A stretch of 64,000 nucleotides of DNA, taken from positions 3,286,001 to 3,350,000 of the forward strand of contig NZ_FNLM01000034.1 of assembly GCF_900105725.1 (NCBI RefSeq). Reading direction: 5' to 3'. The stretch is from Gordonia westfalica. Its GTDB lineage: Bacteria > Actinomycetota > Actinomycetes > Mycobacteriales > Mycobacteriaceae. Positions within the stretch are counted from its first letter, which is position 1. Each line of letters starts with the position of its first letter. The position numbers were made by a program, and so were the translations under genes. The notes below the pieces were generated by a model. The model was not told the origin of the DNA. It did no database searches and saw only the letters and a list, made by a program, of their open reading frames with translations. Positions 8,939 through 18,219 of the stretch are shown here, in pieces.

Positions 8939-10153
8939 TCAGAGCGCCTCGACCACGGTCGCGATCCCCATACCGCCGCCGACGCACAGCGTCACGAGTC
9001 CGTATCGACCGCCGGTCCGGTGCAGTTCGTCCAAGACCGTGGACACGAGCATCGCCCCGGTGGCGCCGAGCGGGTGACCCATCGCGATCGCTCCGCCGTT
9101 CACGTTCACCTTCGCCATGTCGAGGCCGAGGTCGTCGACGAAATGCAGCACCACCGAGGCGAACGCCTCGTTGATCTCCACGAGGTCGATGTCGTCGACG
9201 GTGAGACCGGCCTTCGCCAGCGCCTTCCGCGACGCGGGAGCCGGCGCGGTCAGCATGATGGTCGGATTGTCTCCGGACACCGCGGTGGAGACGACCCGCC
9301 CGCGCGGAGTCAGGCCCAGTTCTTTCCCGACCTCTTCGCTACCGATCACGACCAGCGAGGCACCGTCGACGATTCCTGAGCTGTTGCCGGCGTGATGGAC
9401 GTGGTCGATCTTCTCGACGGTCGGGAACTCCTGCAGTGCAACGGCATCGAAGCCCGCCGCGCCGACCTTGGCGAACGACGGCCGGAGTGGCGCGAGGGTG
9501 GCGGTGGTGGTCCCCTCGCGGATGGTCTCGTGCCGGTCGAGTACCACGGCCCCGTTGATGTCGCGTACCGGTACGACCGAGGCATCGAATCGCCCGTCCG
9601 CCTCGGCCTTGGCGGCCAGTTCGTGCGAACGCACCGCGTATGCGTCCACGTCCTCGCGGGTGTGCCCGTCGAGTGTCGCGATCAGATCGGCGCCGATGCC
9701 CTGCGGCACGAAGCTCGTGGCCAGATTCGTTGCGGGGTCGTCCATCCACGCGGCACCGTCAGAGCTCATCGGAACACGGGACATCGACTCGACGCCGCCC
9801 GCGAAGACCAGTTCCTCGAATCCCGAACGTACCTTCTGCGCCGCGAGATTCACCGCTTCGAGCCCGGATGCGCAGAACCGATTGACCTGCACTCCCGCCA
9901 CCGTGCGGGGGAGCCCCGCCGCAAGTGCCGCCGTGCGCGCGATGTCGCCGCCCTGCTCGCCGACCGGAGTCACGACCCCGAGGACCAGGTCGTCGACGCG
10001 GGTCGGATCGAGTGCGGGATTCCGGTCGAGGACTGCCGACAGCAAGCCGGTGGCGAGGTCGATCGGCTTGATCGTGTGCAACGATCCCGAGCTCTTGCCC
10101 TTACCGCGCGGCGTGCGGATCGCATCGAAGATCAGTGCCTGGGTTTCCGACAT
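8939..10153 (-). CDS. fadA: Acetyl-CoA C-acyltransferase (thiolase)
   Basis: 404 residues, the thiolytic step of beta-oxidation. Nucleophile Cys94 sits in [12 protein letters not shown]; the family motifs VEINEAFA and [15 protein letters not shown] (His) follow, and the second catalytic Cys (about 390) is in LCVGGGMG. It is first in the leftward fadA-fadB-hydrolase-tetR unit. A palindromic operator lies 60-80 bp upstream, so expression is probably induced together with the ECH/ALDH and acyl-CoA dehydrogenase/monooxygenase genes. Confidence 0.95.
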   Translation of the reverse strand: MSETQALIFDAIRTPRGKGKSSGSLHTIKPIDLATGLLSAVLDRNPALDPTRVDDLVLGVVTPVGEQGGDIARTAALAAGLPRTVAGVQVNRFCASGLEAVNLAAQKVRSGFEELVFAGGVESMSRVPMSSDGAAWMDDPATNLATSFVPQGIGADLIATLDGHTREDVDAYAVRSHELAAKAEADGRFDASVVPVRDINGAVVLDRHETIREGTTTATLAPLRPSFAKVGAAGFDAVALQEFPTVEKIDHVHHAGNSSGIVDGASLVVIGSEEVGKELGLTPRGRVVSTAVSGDNPTIMLTAPAPASRKALAKAGLTVDDIDLVEINEAFASVVLHFVDDLGLDMAKVNVNGGAIAMGHPLGATGAMLVSTVLDELHRTGGRYGLVTLCVGGGMGIATVVEAL

Positions 10154-10207
10154 TCGCAGTCTCCTAGTCGTTCAGCGGGCGCTCGGGCGCCATTGTCGAA
10201 AGCAACA

Positions 10208-10236
10208 TACATCACGTTCATACACTGTGTATACCC
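10208..10236. promoter_or_regulatory. Candidate TetR-type operator upstream of fadA (site 2)
   Basis: Contains ATACACTGTGTAT, a perfect palindrome around one central base, next to ATCACGT. The reverse complement aligns with site 1 as TACACAGTGT followed at similar spacing by ACGTGATGT. It lies between the nitroreductase stop and the fadA start. Confidence 0.55.
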
Positions 10237-10258
10237 TCCGCCGTCGAGGCTGCGTCCG

Positions 10259-10987
10259 TCAGCGATGGAAGGACGCGACCTCCGCGATCGACTGCCTGCT
10301 GGTGCGATACGCATTGACCGGTGCGTCCTCGTCGGGATAACCGAACGAGATACCCACGACCACTTGCCGTTCGGGCTTCATCCCGAGGTACTCCCGGATC
10401 ACCGGCGACTGCGTCGCCAGCGCCGCTTGCGGGACGGTCGCGATCCCGAGCTCGTGGGCCGCCAGGAGGAAGTTGCTCACGAACAGTCCGCAGTCGACCG
10501 CTCCATAGGGGCCCAGCGCAGCCTCGGTCGTGACGATCGCCACATGCGGCGCACCGAAGAAGTCGAAGTTGCGCAACATCTGTCGGGCCGAACCGGCCCG
10601 GTCCGACTTCTCGATACCGACGCTTGCGTAGAGCTGTAGACCACTCTCGCGACGACGCTCCCGGTAGACGCCGTCATACGCAGCCGGGAACTCGATGTCG
10701 GGATTCTGCGCCGGTCCATCCGCGATCGCGGCCCGCAGGGCGTCGCGCAGACCCTCGGCGGCGCCCCCACTCAGCACGTCGACGTGCCACGGCTGCGTGT
10801 TGCACCACGAGGGGGTCAGACGGGCCACGTCGACCACTCTCTCGATCTCGGACTGCGATACCTGACGACGGAGGAACTCGCGGCAACTCCACCGGGATTC
10901 CAACAGCTCACGCAAGGTCCGGGGCGGCAGCGGTTCCGGAGGCGACGCCGCCGTTACGTTCGTCGAGTCCTGGGGCAGCGGCGACAT
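10259..10987 (-). CDS. Nitroreductase-family FMN oxidoreductase
   Basis: 242 residues of the nitroreductase fold. The N-terminal RWSCREFLRRQVS gives the phosphate-binding Arg/Ser pattern; the segment LTPSWCNTQPWHVDVL is typical; and GTVPQAAL-type sequence with VVGISFGYPDE at the end is the usual C-terminal FMN/dimer region. ATG 10987 follows a GAGGAG ribosome-binding site. Enzymes of this family reduce quinones, nitro groups or enones; the substrate is not indicated here. It reads leftward, away from the MpaB-like gene, and its promoter region overlaps the motif near 11081-11107. Confidence 0.85.
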   Translation of the reverse strand: MSPLPQDSTNVTAASPPEPLPPRTLRELLESRWSCREFLRRQVSQSEIERVVDVARLTPSWCNTQPWHVDVLSGGAAEGLRDALRAAIADGPAQNPDIEFPAAYDGVYRERRRESGLQLYASVGIEKSDRAGSARQMLRNFDFFGAPHVAIVTTEAALGPYGAVDCGLFVSNFLLAAHELGIATVPQAALATQSPVIREYLGMKPERQVVVGISFGYPDEDAPVNAYRTSRQSIAEVASFHR

Positions 10988-11080
10988 CGATACTCCTCGT
11001 TGTAGGGGGGCGGGTCGACGCGTGCGACACGGCTGACCGCGGGCACATCGCGTCACGGACCGGCCGACATGCGGCCAGAC

Positions 11081-11107
11081 ATTCAGTGTAGACATAGTGT
11101 TCAGTTG
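11081..11107. promoter_or_regulatory. Candidate operator between nitroreductase and MpaB-like genes (site 3)
   Basis: Contains ACATAGTGTTCAG, matching ACACAGTGTTCAG of site 1, and is flanked by an imperfect GTGTAGAC / GTCTAC inverted repeat. It lies between divergent starts, as sites 1 and 4 do. The match is shorter than for sites 1 and 4. Confidence 0.4.
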
Positions 11108-11174
11108 GGTCTACCCTGCGTTGTAACGCCGATCACACGAGGCCGGCGTACCGTCCACCCCCCTAGGAGGCGCG

Positions 11175-12497
11175 ATGACCATCACCGAGCCACATACGCA
11201 GCCGACGAGTTTCCGCGGCGATCTCGACGTTCCGCCGGGACTGCCACGCGGTATCGACCTGGGTCGAATTGCGAACAAGGACAAAGCGATCGCCATGTAC
11301 GGTCGCGACTTGGTCGAGAAGCTGACCGACCACGCCCTGCTCGCCGACGACTATGCCTACGCGGCGATGCTCGACTTCAAGGACAAATCCAACAATTCGA
11401 CGTGGCGGACCTTCGACCAGGCCCTGGATCACGGAATCGACGCGATCGACGACCCCAGCCCCGGACTGATCGCGCTCTTCGACCAGCTCGACCACATCCC
11501 CGACTGGGTCGATTTCGATCAGCTCTACCGCGGTGCGGTCGCGTTCTGGCGCGCCGGCCCGATCGTCCCTCCCGTCCTCGCCTGGGGTGCGATCGCCGGC
11601 GGGTTCTCCATGTACAGCGCCACCCGTCCGGTGCTGTTCAGCGGCCGGCTCCGCGAGCAGGACAAGGTGGGGACCCGGCTCATCGAGAGCTTCCGGTACG
11701 TGGTCGCCGCCTACACCCCCGGCGGGATGGCGCGTTTCGAGGAGGGCTTTCGTCTCACCGCGAAGGTCCGCATGATCCACGCCGCGGTTCGTCACAGTCT
11801 CGGGCGATCCGACCACTGGGACTGGGCCGGCTGGGGCATCCCCATCAACAACTTCGACAGCATGGTCACCCAGGCCGGCCAGTTCGGGGTGAAGTTCACC
11901 GATGCGGTCCAGTCCGCGGGAATCCGTTTCAGCGACCGTGAACTCGAGGACATCTTCGCCCTGAGCCGTTACGTGGGATATGTGATCGGCGTTCCCGAGG
12001 ACATCCTGCACACGGATTACGAGGACGCTCGTCGCAAGACCGATCTGCACACGCTGGTCGAACTTCCGCCGGACGAGCTCTGCCACGACGTCGTCCACTC
12101 GATCATCGAATACAGCGTCGAGAACCCGCCCGGCGACGTCGAGGTGCTGCCGGGACCGGTTGCCAAGTTCATGACGAACGAACGTCGACTCAAGCTCGCA
12201 TATGGGTTGCTGCACTCGTGGATCCCGCCGCACGTCATGGATGCTCTGGGCGTCGAGAAGACCGGATGGCGGCACATCCTGCCGACGATCAGCCCGCTCG
12301 TCACCCTTGCCGATCGAGTCGGGCGAGTGCTGCCGCACGACGACGAGAAGGCCGCGTTCACCATGCTTCGCCAATTCAACGACGCGATCAAACTCCCCGA
12401 CGGCGCGAACAAGGAGATGGCCGTGGCCAACCCCGACGAGGTCCACGCGGACATCGCCGCGAACAAGGGCGGCATGCCGGTGGTCGCGAAGAAGTGA
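11175..12497 (+). CDS. Oxygenase MpaB / DUF2236-family protein
   Basis: 440 residues of the family that includes fungal MpaB and bacterial rubber oxygenase Lcp (heme b oxygenases cleaving C=C bonds). Visible family landmarks are the all-helical layout, FEEGFRLTAKVRMIHAAVRH with its conserved Arg/His (about 190-212) and a later helix with RYVGYVIGVPEDIL. No signal peptide, unlike secreted Lcp. ATG 11175 follows AGGAGG at ideal spacing. Its stop overlaps the GTG of the CoA-transferase gene by 4 bp. A heme-dependent oxygenation within the catabolic route is plausible; I cannot name the substrate. Confidence 0.78.
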   Translation: MTITEPHTQPTSFRGDLDVPPGLPRGIDLGRIANKDKAIAMYGRDLVEKLTDHALLADDYAYAAMLDFKDKSNNSTWRTFDQALDHGIDAIDDPSPGLIALFDQLDHIPDWVDFDQLYRGAVAFWRAGPIVPPVLAWGAIAGGFSMYSATRPVLFSGRLREQDKVGTRLIESFRYVVAAYTPGGMARFEEGFRLTAKVRMIHAAVRHSLGRSDHWDWAGWGIPINNFDSMVTQAGQFGVKFTDAVQSAGIRFSDRELEDIFALSRYVGYVIGVPEDILHTDYEDARRKTDLHTLVELPPDELCHDVVHSIIEYSVENPPGDVEVLPGPVAKFMTNERRLKLAYGLLHSWIPPHVMDALGVEKTGWRHILPTISPLVTLADRVGRVLPHDDEKAAFTMLRQFNDAIKLPDGANKEMAVANPDEVHADIAANKGGMPVVAKK

Positions 12498-13653
12498 GCG
12501 TCGAGTCGACACCCCCTCCGCTGGCCGGCACCCGGATCATCGAGCTCGCCGGCATCGGCCCCGGCCCGTTCGCGGCGATGATGCTGGCGGACATGGGCGC
12601 CGAGGTCATCACCGTCGACCGACCCGGGGGCAACCCCTGGGCGGTCGGCGGTCACGGCATCCTCTTCCGGAGTCGGCGGCACATCGCCGTGGACCTCAAG
12701 TCGGAGGCGGGTGCCGACGTCGTCCGCCGGCTCTGCGCCGACGCCGACGGGATCATCGAGACCTTCCGCCCCGGCGTCGCCGAGCGCCTCGGCGTCGGGC
12801 CACGAGACTGTCTGCACCACAACCCGAACCTCGTCTACGGACGGATGACCGGCTGGGGCCAGAGCGGTCCGATGGCGTCGCGGCCCGGACATGACATCAA
12901 CTACATCGCACTTACCGGCGCCCTGCATCAGATCGGACGGAAGGGCGGGCCACCGGTTCCGCCCCTCAACCTCGTCGGCGACTTCGGAGGCGGCGGAACC
13001 TTTCTCGCCTTCGGGATGCTCGCGGGCATCCTGTCCGCCCGCGCCGGGCACGGAGGCCGTGTCGTCGATGCGGCGATGATCGACGGAGCCTCGGCCCTGA
13101 TGGCGATGTTCCATTCGTACCGGGCGGAGGGCGACTTCGTCGAGGAACGCGGCGCCAACCTGCTCGACACCGGCGCGTTCTTCTATGCGTCTACGAGACC
13201 CGCGACGGACAGTGGGTGAGCATCGGCGCCATCGAGAATCAGTTCTGGACGGAGCTCTGTGATGTCTTGGAACTGCCCGATGCGATGCGGCACGACCATC
13301 TCGATTCGAAGCGATGGGACGAGTACCGCATCATTCTCGAGAACCGGGTCGCCGAATACGATCGGGCCGAACTCGACGCGCTGTTCGACGGCCGAAACAC
13401 CTGCTACGCACCGGTTCTGACGATTTCAGAGGCAGTGGAGCACCCGCACAATCGAGCCCGGAACACCTTCGTGACGGTCGACGGCGTCGTTCAACCGGCT
13501 CCGGCCCCTCGCTTCGACGGTCGCCCGCCGACGAGTCCTCGTCCGCGGCGCGCGCCGGGCGCCGACACTGTCGAGGTGCTCGGTGAGACCGGCTTCTCCC
13601 CGACCGAGATCGAATCCCTCCTCGCCGACGGCGTGGTCGACTCGACTCCGTGA
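12494..13653 (+). pseudogene. Family III (CaiB/BaiF, AMACR-like) CoA-transferase/racemase with a one-base frameshift
   Basis: Start GTG 12494 overlaps the preceding stop. The first part (to about codon 231) matches family III CoA-transferases closely (LAGIGPGPFAAMMLADMGAEVI). After FFY (13179-13186) the frame is lost and a stop comes at 13219. The other frame immediately supplies the expected continuation, VYETRDGQWVSIGAIENQFW, through to 13653. Adding one base between 13186 and 13189 (for example TATGAC for TATG-C) restores a product of about 386 residues with the family pattern Y-D-V-Y-E-T. It is either a recent loss-of-function mutation or a sequencing error; lack of other damage favours a very recent event or error. 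An intact enzyme would move or epimerise CoA thioesters. Confidence 0.85.
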
Positions 13654-13656
13654 CCT

Positions 13657-13697
13657 CGGTGGTTGCCCGGTTGAAAGCTCTTCCCGGGCAACCACCG
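13657..13697. terminator. Bidirectional terminator between convergent genes
   Basis: A perfect 14-bp stem, CGGTGGTTGCCCGG and CCGGGCAACCACCG around a 13-nt loop, lies exactly between the CoA-transferase stop and the acyl-CoA dehydrogenase stop. It can serve both strands. Confidence 0.8.
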
Positions 13698-13710
13698 ATT
13701 CAACCCTGGT

Positions 13711-14850
13711 TCACAGACCGAGCGAGCGGCCCACGATCTCGCGCATGATCTCGTTGGTGCCGCCGTAGATCCGCTGCACCCGCGCGTCCCGCCACCTCCG
13801 CGCGACGTCGTACTCCTCCATGTAGCCGTACCCGCCGTGCATCTGGAGGCAGGTGTCCAGTGCGTTGAACTCCAGCTCGGTGGTCCAGAACTTCGCGCCG
13901 GCCGCCTCGGCTGCGGTGAGTTCTCCGGCGTTCTGCGCCTCGATGCACCGGTCCACGAACACCCGGGCGATTCCGACCTGCGTGGACAACTCGGCCAGGG
14001 TGAAGCGGTTCGCCTGGAAGCTCCCGATGGGTTGACCGAAGGCCTTGCGCTCCTTGCCGTAGGCGATGGCGGTCTCGACCGCGTATTCGGCCTGGGCGAC
14101 CGCGACGACCGCCATCGACAACCGTTCCTGGGCAAGGTTTCCCATCATGTATCGCAGCCCCTTGCCCGGCTCACCGAGCACGTCCGATTCCGCGACGAGG
14201 ACGTCTTCGAAGAACAACTCCGCGGTGTCCTGCGCCTTGCGGCCGATCTTCTGCAGCTTTCGACCGCGCTGGAATCCCTCGTGGTCCCCGGACACGACGA
14301 ACAATCCGAATCCACCGCCGTCGTTCTCCGGAATCCGAGCGGCGACGATGATCAGGTCGGCCTGGATACCGCGAGTGATGAAAGTCTTGGAACCATTGAG
14401 ACGCCACCCACCATCGACACGGGTCGCGGTGGACTTGATCGCGCGCAGGTCCGAACCGGTACCTGGTTCGGACATGGCGATGGCGATCGCGGTCTCACCA
14501 CTGACGATGCCGGGCAGCCAACGTCCCTGCTGTTCCGGCGTCGCGATGTCCAGGAAGTACGGGAGCACGATGTCGTTGGTCAGCGAGAAGCCGTCGCCGA
14601 CGGTCCCGGTGCGGACCACTTCCTCGTTCAGCACCGCATTGAACCGGAAGTCGCGTAGCCCCCCGCCGCCGTACTGTTCCGGAGCCGCGAAGCCGACCAG
14701 ACCCTGATCGGCCGCCGCGGTCCAGAAGTCACGACTGACCTCACCGGCTTCCTCCCAGTCGGCCGTGTGCGGAACGGCTTCCTTCGTCAGGAAGGACCGG
14801 ACGGTGTCCCGGAACTGATCATGTTCGGAGTCGAAAAGTGTTCTCTTCAT
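13711..14850 (-). CDS. Acyl-CoA dehydrogenase (second of a tandem pair)
   Basis: 379 residues. The FAD/substrate segment IAIAMSEPGTGSDLRAIKSTATR and the C-terminal LDTCLQMHGGYGYMEEYDVARRWRDARVQRIYGGTNEIMREIVGRSLGL are diagnostic. The catalytic Glu is expected in the YGGTNEIM segment, as in long-chain/isovaleryl-type relatives. It follows the other dehydrogenase gene by 22 bp on the same strand. The two proteins share architecture but differ clearly in sequence. Role: alpha,beta-desaturation of a CoA thioester in the local pathway. Confidence 0.92.
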   Translation of the reverse strand: MKRTLFDSEHDQFRDTVRSFLTKEAVPHTADWEEAGEVSRDFWTAAADQGLVGFAAPEQYGGGGLRDFRFNAVLNEEVVRTGTVGDGFSLTNDIVLPYFLDIATPEQQGRWLPGIVSGETAIAIAMSEPGTGSDLRAIKSTATRVDGGWRLNGSKTFITRGIQADLIIVAARIPENDGGGFGLFVVSGDHEGFQRGRKLQKIGRKAQDTAELFFEDVLVAESDVLGEPGKGLRYMMGNLAQERLSMAVVAVAQAEYAVETAIAYGKERKAFGQPIGSFQANRFTLAELSTQVGIARVFVDRCIEAQNAGELTAAEAAGAKFWTTELEFNALDTCLQMHGGYGYMEEYDVARRWRDARVQRIYGGTNEIMREIVGRSLGL

Positions 14851-14872
14851 GGTGTCGTGTTCTCGTCAGCCC

Positions 14873-16042
14873 TCAACGGAAGAGGGACTTGCCGATGATC
14901 TCCTTCATGATCTCGTTGGCTCCGCCGTAGATTCGCTGCACGCGCGCGTCGACGTAGGCCTTGGCGATCGGATACTCGGCCATGAAGCCGTAGCCGCCGA
15001 ACATCTGCAGACACCGGTCGACGACGCGCCCCTGGACCTCACTTGCCGCGAGTTTGGCCATCGCGGCCCGATCGGCGGTGAGGTCACCGGTCGTGTGCTG
15101 GAGCAGGCAGTCATCGACGAAGGCACGGACGACCTCGGTCTGCACGAAGGCGTCGGCGAGCGTGAACCGGATGTTCTGATTGGCCGCCAACGGTTTTCCG
15201 AATGCGGTTCGGGTACTCACATGGTCCCGCGCGAGCTCGACCGCGCGGGCCGCCGCGGCCGTGCTCGCCACTGCGATCGTCAGCCGCTCCTGAGGGAGGT
15301 TGGTGACGAGTGCACGAAAGCCTCCACCTCGCTCACCCAGCAGGTTCCCCCTGGGGACCCGGGCGTCCTCGAAGAACAACTCGGCGGTGTCCTGCGCATG
15401 CATGCCGATCTTCTCCAGATTGCGCCCACGCTGGAAGCCAGGGGTGTCGCGTTCGACGACCAGCAACGACAGGCCGCCGTGGCGGTCACCGCCGCTCTCG
15501 GTCCGCGCAGCGACGATGACCAGATCGGCGTTGATCCCATTGGAGATGAACGTCTTCGAACCGTTCAGCACAAAGTGATCACCCTCCTCTTTCGCCGTCG
15601 TGGTGATGCCCGCGAGATCGGAGCCAGTGCCCGGCTCGGTCATCGCGATGGCCGCGATGAGATCACCCGACGCCAGGCCGGGCAGCCAGCGTCGCTTCTG
15701 CTCGTCGTCGGCATAACGCTCGAAGTACGGAACGCAGATGTCGTTGTGGAGGTTGACCCCGAACGACATCACCCCCGCGTCGGCAACCTCTTCGGCGATG
15801 ACCGCGTTGAACCGGAAGTCATCGGTGCCGCCGCCGCCGAACTCCTCGTCGACCGACATCCCGAGAAATCCGTGCGAGCCGGCCTTCCGGAAGAGTTCGC
15901 GGGGAATCCGCCCCTCCCGTTCCCAGTTCTCGTAGCCCGGGACGACCTCGGTGTCGAGGAACCGGCGGAAGCTCTCCCGGAATGCCTCGTGCTCGGGTTC
16001 GTACACACTTCGTGCGCGTGGACGATTCGCGGTGACTGTCAT
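14873..16042 (-). CDS. Acyl-CoA dehydrogenase (first of a tandem pair)
   Basis: 389 residues with IAAIAMTEPGTGSDLAGITTTA for FAD/substrate binding and a C-terminus RCLQMFGGYGFMAEYPIAKAYVDARVQRIYGGANEIMKEIIGKSLF. It is the promoter-proximal gene of a two-gene leftward unit. The shared divergent promoter with the Baeyer-Villiger monooxygenase contains the strong operator copy at 16107-16137. Paired dehydrogenases in actinobacterial steroid and cyclic-acid pathways may form heteromers, but both genes here keep the full catalytic segment, so two homomers are equally possible. Confidence 0.92.
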   Translation of the reverse strand: MTVTANRPRARSVYEPEHEAFRESFRRFLDTEVVPGYENWEREGRIPRELFRKAGSHGFLGMSVDEEFGGGGTDDFRFNAVIAEEVADAGVMSFGVNLHNDICVPYFERYADDEQKRRWLPGLASGDLIAAIAMTEPGTGSDLAGITTTAKEEGDHFVLNGSKTFISNGINADLVIVAARTESGGDRHGGLSLLVVERDTPGFQRGRNLEKIGMHAQDTAELFFEDARVPRGNLLGERGGGFRALVTNLPQERLTIAVASTAAAARAVELARDHVSTRTAFGKPLAANQNIRFTLADAFVQTEVVRAFVDDCLLQHTTGDLTADRAAMAKLAASEVQGRVVDRCLQMFGGYGFMAEYPIAKAYVDARVQRIYGGANEIMKEIIGKSLFR

Positions 16043-16106
16043 TGTCTGTCCTGTCTGTCGATCGATTGACGGGGTGGGCCGCGGTGCTCAGCCGTCGGCG
16101 GGAAAT

Positions 16107-16137
16107 GTGATTGACGCCACGTCTGAACACATTGTAT
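16107..16137. promoter_or_regulatory. Candidate TetR-type operator between acyl-CoA dehydrogenase and monooxygenase genes (site 4)
   Basis: On the minus strand this contains TGTTCAGACGTG and GTCAATCAC at the same spacing as site 1 (3604-3632). It ends about 10 bp before the monooxygenase ATG and 64 bp from the dehydrogenase start, ideally placed to control both. Confidence 0.65.
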
Positions 16138-16147
16138 GGTCTCGTGT

Positions 16148-18169
16148 ATGCCAGAGTCCAGTTCCCCCCGCCTCGCGCCCGAGTGGAGCGGCGTTCCCGA
16201 CGGCGCGTTCCGGCCCGACGCCGACTTCACCGACGAGCAGCTCGCACTCGCACTGAGACACGCCAATCTCCCGATCCTGCTCGGCTCGTTGGCTCTCCTG
16301 ACCGGCGATGACCGCTGGATCGAGGATCCCTACCTGCCGACCGCTCCTCCCGATCTCGGCGACCACGACACCGGAGGTTTCGAACCCGAACTCGCCGAAC
16401 GTATTCGGCGTGAGGCCTCGGCAACGCTTCGCGCGTGGCGCGATGGCGACCTCGACGTTGCGGACGCACCGGCCCCCGAACGACTGTCACGGATCCTCTC
16501 GGTGATGCTCGCCGAGCGACTCCCCGACGACTACGGGCAGCTCCTGGGCGAGGAGATGGGCCTGTACCGCCGCCATTCGGTACCGCGGTCCACTCCGACG
16601 GATGGCTTCCGGGTCGCGATCATCGGTGCGGGGATATCCGGACTGGCCATGGCAATCCGCTTGCAGCAGGCCGGGATCGACTACGTTCTCATCGACAAGA
16701 ACGACGACGTGGGCGGCACGTGGCACGAGAACGTGTACCCGGGCTGCGGGGTCGACACCCCGAGCTACCTCTACGCCCTGTCCTTCGACCCGAACCCGGA
16801 GTGGTCCAGCTACTTCGCTCCGCAGGAAGAGCTCGCGGCATACTGGCGAGCACTGGCCGAACGCCACGGCATCCTGGCCCACACACGATTCTCGACGATG
16901 GTCGATCAGGCCGAGTTCGACCCGGCCACCGCCGGCTGGACCCTCGACCTTCGATCGGTATCAACCGGTGAGATCGAGAGCCTCACCGCGACAGTCGTTG
17001 TCAGCGCGGTCGGACTGCTGAACCAGCCCAGCATCCCCGACCTGCCGGGACTGTCGGATTTCGAGGGCCCCGTGTTGCACACGGCGCAGTGGGACCCGGC
17101 GGTCGACCTCCGAGGCAAACGCGTCGCGGTCATCGGCACGGGTGCGAGCGCCATGCAGTTCGTTCCCGCCGCTGCCGAAGACGCAGCCGAGGTCCGGGTG
17201 TTCCAGCGGACACCGCAATGGGCGATGCCCCATCCGCTCAAAGGGCAGCCGGTCGACGACTCGGCGCACTGGCTGAACAGACACGTGCCGTTCTATCTCG
17301 CGTGGTATCGCGCCCGTTTGTTCTGGCGGATGGGCGACAAGGTGTGGCGCCTCCTGCAGGTCGATCGCGACTATCCACACCTCGGGCGCGCGATCAACAA
17401 GGGAAACGACCGACTACGCGCCATGCTCACCGCGTACATCGAGAACGAACTCGACGGTCGCCCAGACCTTCTCGCGAAGAGCCTGCCCGACTATCCGCCG
17501 TACGGAAAGCGACTGCTGATCGACGCCGGCTGGTTCCGCACGCTTCGCCGCGAGAATGTCCATCTCGTCACCACCGGTATCAGCACGGTCACGACGAACG
17601 GGGTTCGGTCCTCGGACGGTGTCGGCCACGACGCCGACGTGCTGGTTCTGGCAACGGGTTTCAAGTCCGTAGATGTTCTGGGGTCGCTCACGGTCCGTGG
17701 TCGCGACGGACGCACACTCCGAGAGGTCTGGGGTGCCGACGACGGCCGTGCCCACCTCGGTATCACCGTGCCCGGATTTCCGAACTTCTTCTGCCTGTAC
17801 GGCCCCAACACCAACACCGGTCACGGCGGCACGGTCATCGCCGGCACCGAGATGCAGATTCAGCACGTCACGGCATTGATCAGCGCGATGATCGACGAGC
17901 GGCTCGACTCGATCGAGGTCCGTCCCGAGGCGTTCGACACCTACAACCGCGAACTCGACGAAGCGCTCGAGGACACGGTGTGGCACTTCGGCGGTACCAC
18001 GACGTACTACCGCAACGCACGGGGACGGATCGTCACCAACAGCCCCTGGCGGTACGTCGACTACTGGCGTCGTGTCCACGAACCCGACTTCGCCGAGTTC
18101 ATCACCACGCGCGGAACCGTCGCGACAGCGCAGGAGTCGTCCGGCGGCGCCGGACAACTCACCCACTGA
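16148..18169 (+). CDS. Baeyer-Villiger-type flavin monooxygenase
   Basis: 673 residues. An N-terminal helical extension of about 150 residues precedes the FAD Rossmann motif GAGISG (160-165), the Baeyer-Villiger fingerprint FEGPVLHTAQWD (305-316, pattern FxGxxxHxxxW[P/D]) and the NADPH motif GTGASA (330-335). Length and extension resemble 4-hydroxyacetophenone-type enzymes. It converts ketones to esters or lactones with NADPH and O2. ATG 16148 lies so close to operator site 4 that no ribosome-binding site is evident; a leaderless message or use of ATG 16136 are alternatives. It is followed after 50 bp by an acyl-CoA ligase on the same strand. Confidence 0.93.
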   Translation: MPESSSPRLAPEWSGVPDGAFRPDADFTDEQLALALRHANLPILLGSLALLTGDDRWIEDPYLPTAPPDLGDHDTGGFEPELAERIRREASATLRAWRDGDLDVADAPAPERLSRILSVMLAERLPDDYGQLLGEEMGLYRRHSVPRSTPTDGFRVAIIGAGISGLAMAIRLQQAGIDYVLIDKNDDVGGTWHENVYPGCGVDTPSYLYALSFDPNPEWSSYFAPQEELAAYWRALAERHGILAHTRFSTMVDQAEFDPATAGWTLDLRSVSTGEIESLTATVVVSAVGLLNQPSIPDLPGLSDFEGPVLHTAQWDPAVDLRGKRVAVIGTGASAMQFVPAAAEDAAEVRVFQRTPQWAMPHPLKGQPVDDSAHWLNRHVPFYLAWYRARLFWRMGDKVWRLLQVDRDYPHLGRAINKGNDRLRAMLTAYIENELDGRPDLLAKSLPDYPPYGKRLLIDAGWFRTLRRENVHLVTTGISTVTTNGVRSSDGVGHDADVLVLATGFKSVDVLGSLTVRGRDGRTLREVWGADDGRAHLGITVPGFPNFFCLYGPNTNTGHGGTVIAGTEMQIQHVTALISAMIDERLDSIEVRPEAFDTYNRELDEALEDTVWHFGGTTTYYRNARGRIVTNSPWRYVDYWRRVHEPDFAEFITTRGTVATAQESSGGAGQLTH

Positions 18170-18219
18170 GTCCGGCCCGCCCCCACCATCTCGTCCCATC
18201 GCAATCGAGGCAGAACACA

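Noticed and set aside
17089..18219. N-terminal extension of the long-chain acyl-CoA synthetase into the monooxygenase gene
   Set aside because: The extension is low-complexity out-of-frame translation; ATG 18220 has a ribosome-binding site and gives the family length.
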